64,000 nt of DNA from Microbispora siamensis. GTDB lineage: Bacteria > Actinomycetota > Actinomycetes > Streptosporangiales > Streptosporangiaceae. Under the pieces are notes generated by a model, which did not search any database, had not been told where the DNA came from, and was given only the letters and a program-made list of their open reading frames with translations. The stretch is taken from assembly GCF_016863095.1 (NCBI RefSeq), contig NZ_BOOF01000033.1:62001-126000 (forward strand). The letters are read 5' to 3'. A program made the translations under genes and the position numbers. Shown one piece after another: positions 36,327 through 44,775 of this stretch (position 1 is its first letter; each line of letters starts with the position of its first letter).

Positions 36327-37922
36327 ATGACCGCACGGCCGCGCGCCAGCCTGCGCCGGGTCCTGGAGGACCTCGGCAGCACCGTGCTCGACGTGGCCGC
36401 CTCACCCGGTGACCTCGACGCCGAGGTCACCGGGGTGCACATCTACGACCCCCTGGACGAGCCGCTGCTTCAGGAGGGGGCTCTCGTGCTCGCCGTCGGG
36501 GTGGACTCGGCCGAGCGGGTCCGGGCCCTGCTGGACGCGGCCGGTCCGGCGGCAGGCGTCGTCGTCAAGCAGCCGGTGGAGGTGGACGAGCCGCTCCGCG
36601 CGAAGGTCCTGGAGACCGGCGTCGCGGTGCTCGGCCTCACCCGCGCCGCCTCCTGGGCCCAGGTGGCCGCGCTGCTGCGCTCCCTGCTGGCCGAGCTCCG
36701 GGGCGAAGGCGATCTCGCGGAGCCAGGACAGCCCCCGCCGGACGGCCTGTTCTCGCTGGCCAACGCCGTGTGCGCGCTGCTGGACGCGCCGGTGACCATC
36801 GAGGACCGCTCCTCGCGGGTGCTGGCGTACTCCGAGCGGCAGGAGGAGGCCGACGCCGGGCGGGTGGCGACCGTGCTCGGCCGCCAGGTGCCGGAGCGGT
36901 ATCGGCGGATGCTGGAGGAAGGAGGCGTCTTCCGCCGGCTCTACCAGAGCCGCGAGCCGATCTACATCGAACTCGACGACGAGGGGATCAACCGGGCGGC
37001 GGTGGCCGTCCGCTCGGGGGACGAGATCCTCGGCTCCATCTGGGCCGCGGTGCGCGAGCCGCTGAGCGAGCAGCGGCGGCGCGCCCTCGCCGACGCCGCC
37101 AAGATCGTCGCGTTGCAGCTCCTGCGGCAGCGCGCCGGGGCCGACACCAGCAGGCGGCTGCGCGCCGACCTGCTGTCGACCGTGCTCGCCGGCGGGCGCG
37201 ACGCGGCGGAGGCGGCGGGCCGGCTGGGCGTCGCGAGCGAGCACCTGTGCGTGCTCGCGGCCCAGCTCACCGAGGAGACGTACGACGACGCCGCCCGGCT
37301 GGAGGGCGACCGGCAGCGGTTCTGCGATGCTCTCGCCCTGCACGTCGGGGCCATCCACCCGAAGGCCGCCGCCGCGCTGGTCGGTTCCGTCGCCTACGCC
37401 GTGCTGCCTCTGCAGGCCGGCGGGCAGGAGGAGACGCGGGCCGTGAGCGTGGCGGAGAGTTTCCTGACCAGGGTCGGCCCCCGGCACGCGGCCAACATCG
37501 GCGTGGGGCGCCTGGCGGCCGACCTCACCGAGGTGGCGCGCTCGCGGTCCGACGCCGACCGCGCGCTGCGGGTGCTGCGCGCCAGGGGCGCCTCCGGCCA
37601 GGTGGCCGGGTATACGAGCGTGCACTTCGAGGCGTTGCTGCTCCAGCTGTCCGATCTGGTCAGGGCGGACAAGCAGGCGCCCACAGGGCCGTACGAGCGG
37701 CTGCTCGCGTACGACGCCGAGCACGGCAGCGAGCTGGTCGCCACCCTGCGGGCCTACCTGGACGCCTTCGGCGATGTCAACGCCGCCGCCGCGCGGGTCC
37801 ACGTGCACCCCAACACCTTCCGCTACCGCCTCAAGCGGCTGACGGAGATCGGCGGGCTGGACCTGGCCGACCCCGACGCGCGGCTCGGCGTCATGCTCCA
37901 GATGCGGATCTTCGGCCGATAG
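36327..37922 (+). CDS. PucR-family transcriptional regulator
   Basis: A 531-residue regulator. The N-terminal ~120 residues are a PucR sensing domain (GVHIYDPLDEPLLQEGALVL, GVVVKQPVEVDEPLRAKVLE). A GAF/CdaR-like middle (CALLDAPVTIEDRSSRVLAY) follows. The C-terminal HTH_30 reads YLDAFGDVNAAAARVHVHPN, TFRYRLKRLTEIGGLDL. PucR/CdaR proteins activate catabolic operons in response to small molecules. It is 9 nt behind the serine hydrolase and may control it. Confidence 0.9.
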   Translation: MTARPRASLRRVLEDLGSTVLDVAASPGDLDAEVTGVHIYDPLDEPLLQEGALVLAVGVDSAERVRALLDAAGPAAGVVVKQPVEVDEPLRAKVLETGVAVLGLTRAASWAQVAALLRSLLAELRGEGDLAEPGQPPPDGLFSLANAVCALLDAPVTIEDRSSRVLAYSERQEEADAGRVATVLGRQVPERYRRMLEEGGVFRRLYQSREPIYIELDDEGINRAAVAVRSGDEILGSIWAAVREPLSEQRRRALADAAKIVALQLLRQRAGADTSRRLRADLLSTVLAGGRDAAEAAGRLGVASEHLCVLAAQLTEETYDDAARLEGDRQRFCDALALHVGAIHPKAAAALVGSVAYAVLPLQAGGQEETRAVSVAESFLTRVGPRHAANIGVGRLAADLTEVARSRSDADRALRVLRARGASGQVAGYTSVHFEALLLQLSDLVRADKQAPTGPYERLLAYDAEHGSELVATLRAYLDAFGDVNAAAARVHVHPNTFRYRLKRLTEIGGLDLADPDARLGVMLQMRIFGR

Positions 37923-38044
37923 CGCGCCGCCTCGGCATGGCGGCCAGGGCGTAGTGGCGCGCCCGGTTCCCGGGCGTGCCGTACCGGGACGTCTGTGCCG
38001 TGGGAGCTCGGTGAATCGATCGCCCGGCGCGGGATCGGCAAATG

Positions 38045-38107
38045 CGCAACCGATGGTTGCGTGAAAGGCGGCCTTCCGGATAGCCTCATGTGCAACCAAA
38101 CGTTGCA
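38045..38107 (+). promoter_or_regulatory. paired palindromic operators around a promoter (ArsR targets)
   Basis: Site 1 (38045-38061) is CGCAACC-GAT-GGTTGCG, a perfect 7-bp inverted repeat. Site 2 (38091-38107) is TGCAAC-CAAAC-GTTGCA. They share GCAACC and are centred 46 bp apart. A promoter fits between them: TTGCGT (38057-38062) and TAGCCT (38081-38086), 18-nt spacer. Site 1 covers the -35 and site 2 covers the transcription start, so a bound ArsR repressor would block both. Confidence 0.65.
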
Positions 38108-38117
38108 GGAGGCTGAC

Positions 38118-38579
38118 GTGGAGTTCGGCACCATCGAGCGCGAGATCTACATCGAGGCGTCCCCGGAGATCGTCTTCGAGGTGGTGAGCAGTCCCGACCA
38201 CCTCAAGGAGTGGTGGCCGGACGACGCCAGGTACGAGCCGGCGCCCGGAGCGGCTGGGGAGATCGTCTTCGGTGACCGCGACGCCGGCGGGGCGGTGGTG
38301 TCGTTCACCGTCGTCGACGTGCGGCCCCCGCGGACGTTCTCGTTCCGCTGGACGCACCCGGCCGGCGAGGTGGCGGCCGAGGGCAACTCGCTGCTGGTCA
38401 CCTTCGACCTGACCCCCTCGGGCGGCGGGACGCTGCTCAAGATGACCGAGTCCGGCTTCCGCGAGATGGGCTGGGAGGCGGCGGTCCTCGAACAGCAGTA
38501 CCGCGAGCATGTCACCGGCTGGGACTTCTACCTGCCGCGGCTGGCGCCGTACGTCGCGACGCTGTGGGTGCGGCCGTGA
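38118..38579 (+). CDS. SRPBCC (AHSA1) family protein
   Basis: A 153-residue AHSA1-type protein (EREIYIEASPEIVFEVVSSP, HLKEWWPDDARYEP, FSFRWTHPAG, YREHVTGWDFYLPRL). GTG 38118 follows CAGGAGG. The downstream ArsR gene overlaps its stop by 4 nt. Pairs of AHSA1 and SdpR-like ArsR genes are common and usually self-regulated; the ligand is unknown. Directly preceded by the double operator. Confidence 0.88.
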   Translation: MEFGTIEREIYIEASPEIVFEVVSSPDHLKEWWPDDARYEPAPGAAGEIVFGDRDAGGAVVSFTVVDVRPPRTFSFRWTHPAGEVAAEGNSLLVTFDLTPSGGGTLLKMTESGFREMGWEAAVLEQQYREHVTGWDFYLPRLAPYVATLWVRP

Positions 38580-38926
38580 GCGCCGCGGCAGCCGAGGACG
38601 TCGACGACGACCTCTGGTCGGCGATCGGAGACCCCACCCGGCGCCGAATGCTCGACCTGCTGCTCGTCGAGGGCGAGGGCACCGCGACCTCGCTGGCCCA
38701 GCGGCTCCCGGTCACCCGGCAGGCGGTGGCCAAGCACCTCGGCGTCCTCGACCGGGTCGGCCTGGTCCGGGGGACGCCGGCGGGCCGGGAGAAGCGCTAT
38801 CGGGTGGACGACGTCCAGCTCGCCCGCGCGGTGGCCCAGCTGTCCTCGGTCGGGGCGGCGTGGGACGCCCGGCTGCGGCGGATCAAGCGGATCGCCGAGG
38901 CGATCCAGCGCACCCAACAGGACTGA
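38576..38926 (+). CDS. ArsR/SdpR-family repressor
   Basis: A 116-residue winged-helix protein from GTG 38576 (GTGA overlap). HTH: SAIGDPTRRRMLDLLLVEGE, TSLAQRLPVTRQAVAKHLGV, LDRVGLVRGTPAGREKRYRV. No metal-binding cysteines, as in the SdpR-like group paired with SRPBCC proteins. It likely represses its own operon through the GCAACC palindromes at 38045-38107. Confidence 0.9.
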   Translation: MSAAAAEDVDDDLWSAIGDPTRRRMLDLLLVEGEGTATSLAQRLPVTRQAVAKHLGVLDRVGLVRGTPAGREKRYRVDDVQLARAVAQLSSVGAAWDARLRRIKRIAEAIQRTQQD

Positions 38927-38947
38927 CGAGACCAAGGAGAGCCGAAG

Positions 38948-39391
38948 ATGGCGGACATCCTGCACAGGATCGGCGTCAAGACCACGACGCCGGAGAAGGT
39001 GTACGACGCGCTGACGACAGTCGAGGGCCTGGCCGGCTGGTGGACCGACGACACGAAGGGGAGCGGCGACGCCGGTGGCGTGCTCGAGTTCCGGTTTCCG
39101 GTCGGCGGCTTCGACATGGAGGTCGTCGAACTGCGGCCGTCCGAGCGGGTGGCGTGGCGGGTGGTCGACGGCCCCGCGGAATGGATCGGGACGACGATCG
39201 ACTGGAATCTGCGCCAGGACGGCGACTACACGATCGTGCTGTTCGAGCACCGGGGCTGGAAGGAGCCCGTGGAGTTCATGCACCACTGCAGCACCAAGTG
39301 GGCCACGTTCCTGATGAGCCTGAAGTCCCTGGTGGAGACCGGCGAGGGCGCACCGGCGCCCCGGGACGTGCAGATCAGTGACTGGCACTGA
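38948..39391 (+). CDS. SRPBCC (AHSA1) family protein
   Basis: A 147-residue second AHSA1-type protein (LHRIGVKTTTPEKVYDALTT, GLAGWWTDDTKGS, TTIDWNLRQDGDYTIVLFEH, FMHHCSTKWATFLMSLKSLV). It follows the ArsR gene by 21 nt with CAAGGAGAGCCGAAG before ATG, completing a three-gene operon SRPBCC-ArsR-SRPBCC. Function unknown. Confidence 0.88.
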   Translation: MADILHRIGVKTTTPEKVYDALTTVEGLAGWWTDDTKGSGDAGGVLEFRFPVGGFDMEVVELRPSERVAWRVVDGPAEWIGTTIDWNLRQDGDYTIVLFEHRGWKEPVEFMHHCSTKWATFLMSLKSLVETGEGAPAPRDVQISDWH

Positions 39392-39409
39392 GCCGGGCGC
39401 ACGTCTTGC

Positions 39410-40033
39410 TCAGCGGGACCGGGGGCGCAGCCCGTCGAGGATGAGCTGGGCGATGTGCCCGGAGCGCTCGCGGCTGGTCTCCGCGCCGGCGTGGCGGATC
39501 GCGGCGAAGGCGCCGGCGACCAGTGCCATCACCTCGTCGACGGTGAGGTCGGGGCGCACGGCGCCGGCCGCGTGCGCGCGCTCCAGCAGGTCCGCGACAT
39601 GGCGCGTGAGATCCGCCGCCACATCCGGGGCGGCGGTGCGCAGGTCGAACTCGGCGGCCACCAGGGCGCTCTTCACCGCCACGTTCTCCGCACCGCTGGC
39701 CATCATCGCGGACAGCAGCGTGAACAGGGCCGCGGGATCGCCGGTCGCGGCCAGCGTCTCCGCTTCCGCCACCAGGTGCCTGAGCTGGTCGGTCGCGACG
39801 GCGAGATACAGCGCTTCCTTTGTCGGGAAGTGCCGGTGGACGGTGCCGGGGCCGACGCCCGCACGGCGGGCGATCTCATCGAGCGAGACGCCGAGACCCT
39901 CCGTCGCGAACAGTTGCTGCGCGGTCCGCAGGACGCGCTCGCGATTGCGGCGCGCGTCGGCCCGCAGCTCCCGGTCGCTCCCGTGCGGTGCCGTCGGGTT
40001 CGCCGCGACTGATCGAGGTGGCTGGCTGGACAT
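39410..40033 (-). CDS. TetR-family transcriptional regulator
   Basis: A 207-residue repressor starting at ATG 40033 (MSSQPPRSVAANP). HTH: RRNRERVLRTAQQLFATEGL, SLDEIARRAGVGPGTVHRHF, PTKEALYLAV. The C-terminal domain (SALVAAEFDLRTAAPDVAAD) is of the common actinobacterial TetR_C type. Divergent from a SnoaL-like gene across a region with a 20-bp direct repeat and a palindrome. An upstream ATG (40063) would start inside the repeat and is less likely. Confidence 0.87.
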   Translation of the reverse strand: MSSQPPRSVAANPTAPHGSDRELRADARRNRERVLRTAQQLFATEGLGVSLDEIARRAGVGPGTVHRHFPTKEALYLAVATDQLRHLVAEAETLAATGDPAALFTLLSAMMASGAENVAVKSALVAAEFDLRTAAPDVAADLTRHVADLLERAHAAGAVRPDLTVDEVMALVAGAFAAIRHAGAETSRERSGHIAQLILDGLRPRSR

Positions 40034-40045
40034 GTCGATATGAGT

Positions 40046-40097
40046 ATAACCGGGGCGGCGCACCGCATAGTATGGCCATAACCGGGGCGGCGCACCG
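40046..40097. repeat. 20-bp direct repeat with palindrome between TetR and SnoaL-like genes
   Basis: The 20-mer ATAACCGGGGCGGCGCACCG occurs perfectly at 40046-40065 and 40078-40097 (32-bp period). The palindrome TATGGCCATA (40071-40080) lies between and overlaps the second copy. Plausible TetR operators controlling both divergent genes, or a local duplication of an operator. Confidence 0.7.
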
Positions 40098-40155
40098 ATT
40101 GCAGCTCGCGCCGCTCGTCATGACCAGAAGCGCCGGCCACGAGGAGACCACGCCG

Positions 40156-40566
40156 ATGACCACACGCGAGAACGCGGCCGCCCAGGTGAAGCAGGTGCAG
40201 GTGGAGTTGGTGCGGCGGATGCAGGAGTGCTTCAACAGCCGGCGATTCGACCAGGCCGCCGACCTGCACACCCCGGACTTCTTCAGCCATCCGCTCGGCG
40301 TCCCGGGGTTCGAGGCGGGCAAAGCCGCCTGGCGCGCGCTCGTCGCCCGGTTCCCCGACGTACGTGTCGTCGCGCAGGACATCCTGGTCGACGGCGACAA
40401 GGCCGCCGTACGCTCGACCGTCGAGGGGATCACGGGCCCGGACGGCGACGTGCGGCCCATGCTGTTCGAGATCTTCCGCATCGACGACGGCCGGTTCGCC
40501 GAGATGTGGGGGGCCGGCACGGGATTCCCGCCCGCGGCCAGCCCCGAGGACGTGGCCGCCGGGTGA
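40156..40566 (+). CDS. SnoaL-like ester cyclase family protein
   Basis: A 136-residue NTF2-fold protein: VELVRRMQECFNSRRFDQAA, DLHTPDFFSHPLGVPGFEAG, VVAQDILVDGDKAAVRSTVE, LFEIFRIDDGRFAEMWG. The His/Asp pattern is SnoaL-like, but such proteins are often dehydratases, isomerases or orphans. ATG 40156 follows GAGGAG; ATG 40120 is possible. Divergent from the TetR gene, its likely regulator. Confidence 0.8.
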   Translation: MTTRENAAAQVKQVQVELVRRMQECFNSRRFDQAADLHTPDFFSHPLGVPGFEAGKAAWRALVARFPDVRVVAQDILVDGDKAAVRSTVEGITGPDGDVRPMLFEIFRIDDGRFAEMWGAGTGFPPAASPEDVAAG

Positions 40567-40592
40567 GCCGCGGGCGCCTGTGCCGGCAGGCG

Positions 40593-41723
40593 TCAGAGTG
40601 GGATCCACTCGGTGGCGACGGTGACCTCGTCCAGCAGTGACGGGATCGGCTCGACCCCGATGCCCGGGCCGGTGGGCACGGTCAGATGCCCGTCCTCGAG
40701 CTCGAAGGGCGGGGTGATGTCGGTGCTGTAGTAGCGGCGGGAGCCGGAGGTGTCACCCGGCAGGGTGAAGCCGGGCAGCGCGGCCAGCGCGACGTTGGCC
40801 GCCCTGCCGATCCCGGTCTCCAGCATGCCGCCGCACCAGACCGTGACGCCGTGGGCGCGGCACAGGTCGTGGATGCGCCGGGCTTCGAGGTAGCCGCCGA
40901 CCCGGCCGGGCTTGATGTTGACGACCGAGCAGGCGCCGAGGGAGATGGCCGCCGCCGCGTGGTCGGCGGACTCGATCGACTCGTCCAGGCACACGGGGGT
41001 GCTGATCGAGGCGGCCAGCCGGGCGTGCTGGACCATGTCGTCGTCGGCCAGCGGCTGCTCGATGAGCAGCAGGCCGAACTCGTCCAGCCGCGCCAGGTGC
41101 GGGGCGTCGGCAAGGGTGTAGGCGGCGTTCGCGTCGACCTGCAGCGGCAGCTCGGGCCCGAAGCGCTCGCGCACGGCCCGTACGGGCTCCAGGTCCCAGC
41201 CGGGCTGGATCTTGAGCTTGATACGGACGTAGCCCTCGTCCAGGTAGCCGGCGACGGCGTCGAGCAGTTCGGGGACGGAGTTCATGATGCCGACCGAGAC
41301 CCCGGCGGCCACCCGGCTCCTCGTGGCGCCGAGGAAGTCGGCGAACGACTGCCCGGCGGCACGCAGGTGCGCGTCCAGCACGGCCGTCTCCAGCGCCGCC
41401 TTCGCCATGCGGTGCCCCTTGACCGGGCGCAGCGCCTCGTTCACGGCGTACGGCCCGGGCCGCGCGGGCAGCGCGGGGATCAGGAACCGGCGCAGCACGT
41501 CGGCCGCGCCTTCGGCGTACTCGGAGGAGTAGAGCGGCTGGGACATCGCCACGCACTCGCCCCAGCCCTCGGCGTCGGGCGTGACGACGCGCAGCAGCAG
41601 CACGTCACGCCGTGTCTCGGTGCCGAAGGACGTGCGGAACGGCGCGACCAGCGGCATCGCGATCCGCCGCAGCTCGATACCGGTGATTTTCATGCCCGTG
41701 GTTTTCATGCCCGTGGTTTTCAT
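40593..41723 (-). CDS. menC: N-acylamino-acid racemase / o-succinylbenzoate synthase (enolase superfamily)
   Basis: A 376-residue enolase-superfamily enzyme. The catalytic lysines are in YVRIKLKIQPGWD (KxK) and VVNIKPGRVGG; metal ligands are in LQVDANAAYT, LLLIEQPLADDD and PVCLDESIESADH. This is the OSBS/NSAR subgroup: some members dehydrate SHCHC to o-succinylbenzoate (MenC), others racemise N-succinyl amino acids, many do both. The operon (GNAT, M20 hydrolase, dipeptidase) favours racemase; no other menC is in the window although menB/D/E/F are, so a double role is possible. The first ATG (41723) overlaps the GNAT stop as ATGA, but two more in-frame ATGs lie in a 15-bp tandem repeat. Confidence 0.85.
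   Translation of the reverse strand: MKTTGMKTTGMKITGIELRRIAMPLVAPFRTSFGTETRRDVLLLRVVTPDAEGWGECVAMSQPLYSSEYAEGAADVLRRFLIPALPARPGPYAVNEALRPVKGHRMAKAALETAVLDAHLRAAGQSFADFLGATRSRVAAGVSVGIMNSVPELLDAVAGYLDEGYVRIKLKIQPGWDLEPVRAVRERFGPELPLQVDANAAYTLADAPHLARLDEFGLLLIEQPLADDDMVQHARLAASISTPVCLDESIESADHAAAAISLGACSVVNIKPGRVGGYLEARRIHDLCRAHGVTVWCGGMLETGIGRAANVALAALPGFTLPGDTSGSRRYYSTDITPPFELEDGHLTVPTGPGIGVEPIPSLLDEVTVATEWIPL
41679..41723 (-). repeat. three 15-bp tandem repeats carrying three start codons
   Basis: The first 15 codons of the racemase gene are three copies of a 15-bp unit, encoding MKTTG, MKTTG, MKITG. Each unit offers an in-frame ATG (41723, 41708, 41693). The third (MKITGIELRRIAMPL) looks like the ancestral start. 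The first is coupled to the upstream gene through ATGA. Confidence 0.9.
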
Positions 41724-42547
41724 GACAGTGCGCGGCCGTCGCCGCCTCTCCCTTCGTCGCGGGCGCCCCGGCGGACGACGTAGCAGGACTTGTCGTGAAA
41801 TCCGGTGACCCGCGCGCCCTCGCGAAGCAGGTCGCCGAGCACCTCGCGCAGGGCCAGCCGCCAGGCCCTGGCCGCGGCCGGATCCGTCACGCGCAGGGTC
41901 TCGATGTCCGCGGGCACGGCCACCAGCACGGTCTCGGCGTCGGTGTGGCCCCGTACGGGCCGGCCGCCGTCGTCGTCCAGCCCGGTGGCCGCGTCCGGCG
42001 GGATCTCCACCGGGGACGGCTCACCCCGTACGGCGGCGAGGACGTGCGGCGAGGTCAGGGGCCAGACGGCGAGCACCCGGTCGGACTCGTCCCCGGCGTT
42101 GATCGCGTCGCCCATGGTGCCGTAGAAGGCCGGCAGGTACTCTTCGGGCCGCGCGCCGAGCTTGGCGAGGTTGAAGTGGGCGTTGCGGCGCACCAGCGGA
42201 TCGTACGTCCAGGTGATCGTCTCCAGGCCCCGGTCGAGCGCCCACTCCCGCTGGTGCAGCTTCAGCGCGAAGCCGACGCGCTGCCCGGCGAGAGTCCCGG
42301 TGACGTGGGAGTGCAGCGCCCGCCGCGGCGGGGCCGCGACGAACCCGACCGACGCACCGACCAGCCGGTCGTGCCGGAAGGCCCCGGCGACGTAGTTGCC
42401 GGCGTGCGAGAGCGCCCGCATCATCTCCACCGTGACCGGCTCGCCTCCGGGGTCCGGCCGCCAGATGCCGCCGAACAGGCGCCAGACGTCCTCGAACTCC
42501 TCGATGGTGTGCAATTCACGCAGCCGCAGGTCGCCGAGACCGCTCAT
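41720..42547 (-). CDS. GNAT-family N-acyltransferase (COG3375-like)
   Basis: A 275-residue GNAT protein: LRELHTIEEFEDVWRLFGGI, AGAFRHDRLVGASVGFVAAP, SHVTGTLAGQRVGFALKLHQ, TWTYDPLVRRNAHFNLAKLG. The last segment is the hallmark of the COG3375 group, which sits beside N-acylamino-acid racemases. In Geobacillus a related protein succinylates D-amino acids as the first step of D-to-L conversion. It overlaps both neighbours by 4 nt (ATGA), indicating tight coupling. Confidence 0.83.
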   Translation of the reverse strand: MSGLGDLRLRELHTIEEFEDVWRLFGGIWRPDPGGEPVTVEMMRALSHAGNYVAGAFRHDRLVGASVGFVAAPPRRALHSHVTGTLAGQRVGFALKLHQREWALDRGLETITWTYDPLVRRNAHFNLAKLGARPEEYLPAFYGTMGDAINAGDESDRVLAVWPLTSPHVLAAVRGEPSPVEIPPDAATGLDDDGGRPVRGHTDAETVLVAVPADIETLRVTDPAAARAWRLALREVLGDLLREGARVTGFHDKSCYVVRRGARDEGRGGDGRALS

Positions 42548-43635
42548 CGCCGCACCGCCTCGACCAGGCCCGCCAGCAGCGCCGCGCGGCCCGGCATCTC
42601 GGCCACGACCACGTGCTCGTCGTCGGCGTGCGCGCCGCCGCCGACCGCGCCGAGACCGTCAAGGGTGGGGCAGCCCACCCCGGCGGTGAGGTTGCCGTCC
42701 GACGCGCCGCCGACGGCGGCGCCCGTCAGGGGAGGGAGCCCGAGTTCGGCGGCGACCCGCTTGGCGAGCGCGAACAGGCCCGCCGACGAGGCCGGTTCGA
42801 GCGGCGGGCGGTTCGGGCCGCCGAGAACCTCCAGGCGGGTTCCGGGCGTCCGGGGTGACAGCGCCCGCATCAGCGCGTCCACCCGGAGCTGGGCCGCGAC
42901 CGTGGGCACGCGTACGTCGACGGCCAGGCGGGCCAACGCCGGCACGGTGTTCATGATGGTGCCGCCGGACAGCAGCGTGGGCGTGACCGTCGTGCCGTCC
43001 GTGCCGTCGGTGGCCGCCATCGCGGCGACGGCGAGGATCTGGTGGGCGAGCTCGACTCCGGCGTTGGCTCCCTTGCCTGGGTCGAGGCCCGCGTGGGCGG
43101 CCCGGCCGTGCACCACGACCTCGTACGCCGAGATGCCCTTGCGCGCGGTCTTCAGCGCGCCGCCCTCGGCGCTCGCCTCCAGCACGAAGGCGGCGGCGCA
43201 GCCGCGCGCCGTCTCCTCGACCAGGGCGCGGGAGGACGGCGAGCCGACCTCCTCGTCGCCGGTGACCAGCACGCACACGCCGTCCGGGGAGGGCAGCGCG
43301 GCCAGCGCGTGGAACATCTGCACCAGTCCGGCCTTCATGTCGAACACCCCGGGCCCCCGGGCGATCCCGCCGCTGACCGACCAGGGCCGCGTACGCAGGG
43401 AGCCGATCGGCCAGACCGTGTCGTGGTGACCGAGCAGCAGCACGCGCGGCTCGCCGAAGCTCCACCGCAGGTGCGTCACCCCGTCGACCACGATCGTCTC
43501 GGGAGGCACGCCGAGCAGGCGGCGTCCCTGGGCGGCGACCACGGCCGCGCTGCGGGCCACCGCCTCGTGGTCGGCCGAGAACGACTCGCAGCGGACGAGC
43601 TCCTCCAGGTCCGCGAGCATGTCAGTCGCGTTCAC
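42544..43635 (-). CDS. M20-family metallopeptidase / N-acylamino-acid hydrolase
   Basis: A 363-residue M20 (carboxypeptidase G2-like) enzyme. Zinc ligands and catalytic residues appear in LLLGHHDTVWP, VFDMKAGLVQM, VTGDEEVGSPSSR (catalytic Glu-Glu) and GGGAHADDEHVVV. The dimerisation domain includes VVHGRAAHAGLDPGKGANAG. In this operon it could release succinate from N-succinyl-L-amino acids. Four-nt overlaps with both neighbours. Confidence 0.9.
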   Translation of the reverse strand: MNATDMLADLEELVRCESFSADHEAVARSAAVVAAQGRRLLGVPPETIVVDGVTHLRWSFGEPRVLLLGHHDTVWPIGSLRTRPWSVSGGIARGPGVFDMKAGLVQMFHALAALPSPDGVCVLVTGDEEVGSPSSRALVEETARGCAAAFVLEASAEGGALKTARKGISAYEVVVHGRAAHAGLDPGKGANAGVELAHQILAVAAMAATDGTDGTTVTPTLLSGGTIMNTVPALARLAVDVRVPTVAAQLRVDALMRALSPRTPGTRLEVLGGPNRPPLEPASSAGLFALAKRVAAELGLPPLTGAAVGGASDGNLTAGVGCPTLDGLGAVGGGAHADDEHVVVAEMPGRAALLAGLVEAVRR

Positions 43636-44681
43636 CGCGGCCTGCCCAGCTCGGCGCGGAACAGCCGCCGCACGTTGCCGCCGAGGATCTTCACGATGTC
43701 GTCGCCGGGCAGACCCCGCCGCAGCAGGGCCTCGGTGACCAGGGGCAGCCCGCGTGGCCCGTCCAGGCCGGGCAGGGCGGCGCCGGGGTCGATCCCGTCG
43801 AAGCCGAAGTCCTCACAGCACGGGGGAGTGACGTCGTGCAGCACCTCGCGGACGAAGTCCGGCCCCAGTCCCACGTGGTCGATCCCGGCGACCTCCGCGA
43901 CGTGCTCGATGTGGTCCACCAGCCGGTCCACCGTGTAGCCGGCCGGATCCTCGGCGAGGAAGACGGGGAAGAAGTTGACGCAGACGACCCCGCCGGTCGC
44001 GGCGACGCTCCGGATCTGGTCGTCGGTGAGGTTGCGGTGGTGGTCGCGCAGGGCACGGGCGGCCGAATGCGTCGCCATCACCGGGCGGGAGGCCAGCTCC
44101 AGCACGTGCTCGACCCCGCGCGCGCCCAGGTGGGAGACGTCGAAGATCATGCCGAGCCGCTCCATCTCGCCTACGGCCGCCACTCCGGCGTGGGTCAGCC
44201 GGCCGCCGGTGGCGTCCTCGCCGCTGCCGTCCGCCAGCGGCGTGCGCCCCCAGTGGGCGATCGAGGCGACCCGCACGCCGAGCCGGTGCAGGGTGGGCAG
44301 CAGTTCGACGGAGGAGTCCAGGCCGGGCATGCTCTCCATCGCCAGGACCAGGGCGATGACGCCGTCGTCGAGCGCCCGGTCGACCTGCGCGCCGTCCAGA
44401 CACAGCCGTACGGCGTCCGCGTTGCCCTCGGCCAGCGTGTGCGCGCACTCGATCATGCGCAGGGTCTGGCGCAGCGCGCCCTCCGGGCGGTAGCGGTCGT
44501 CCACGAAGACCGGCAGCACCTGGAGGTCCACTCCGCCGTCCTGCAACTGGGGCAGCCACCGTTCGCGGAAGAACTCCGCCCACCGGGCCGGCGGGCGTTC
44601 GGCGACCGCCATCAGCAGGTCGTTGTGGGTGTCCGCGACGACCGCGCGATGGTGGAGGTGGGAGGGGAGTTCGACTGACAC
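43632..44681 (-). CDS. membrane dipeptidase family (M19)
   Basis: A 349-residue renal-dipeptidase-family enzyme, cytoplasmic here (no signal peptide). Zinc ligands: VADTHNDLL (HxD), LVLAMESMPG (bridging Glu), FDVSHLGARG and MATHSAARAL (His pair), and GLGPDFVRE (Asp). M19 enzymes cleave dipeptides and accept a D-residue at the C-terminal position. First gene of a four-gene overlapping operon (M19, M20, GNAT, racemase). The promoter should lie in 44682-44813. Confidence 0.92.
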   Translation of the reverse strand: MSVELPSHLHHRAVVADTHNDLLMAVAERPPARWAEFFRERWLPQLQDGGVDLQVLPVFVDDRYRPEGALRQTLRMIECAHTLAEGNADAVRLCLDGAQVDRALDDGVIALVLAMESMPGLDSSVELLPTLHRLGVRVASIAHWGRTPLADGSGEDATGGRLTHAGVAAVGEMERLGMIFDVSHLGARGVEHVLELASRPVMATHSAARALRDHHRNLTDDQIRSVAATGGVVCVNFFPVFLAEDPAGYTVDRLVDHIEHVAEVAGIDHVGLGPDFVREVLHDVTPPCCEDFGFDGIDPGAALPGLDGPRGLPLVTEALLRRGLPGDDIVKILGGNVRRLFRAELGRPR

Positions 44682-44775
44682 CCCGCTGACGGTACGGCAG
44701 GGAGGGAGCGGGGCAATTCATCCGCTCTTACCAAAGAACGGCGCAATCTTCGTCCATCCGTCCAAAGACCTCACA

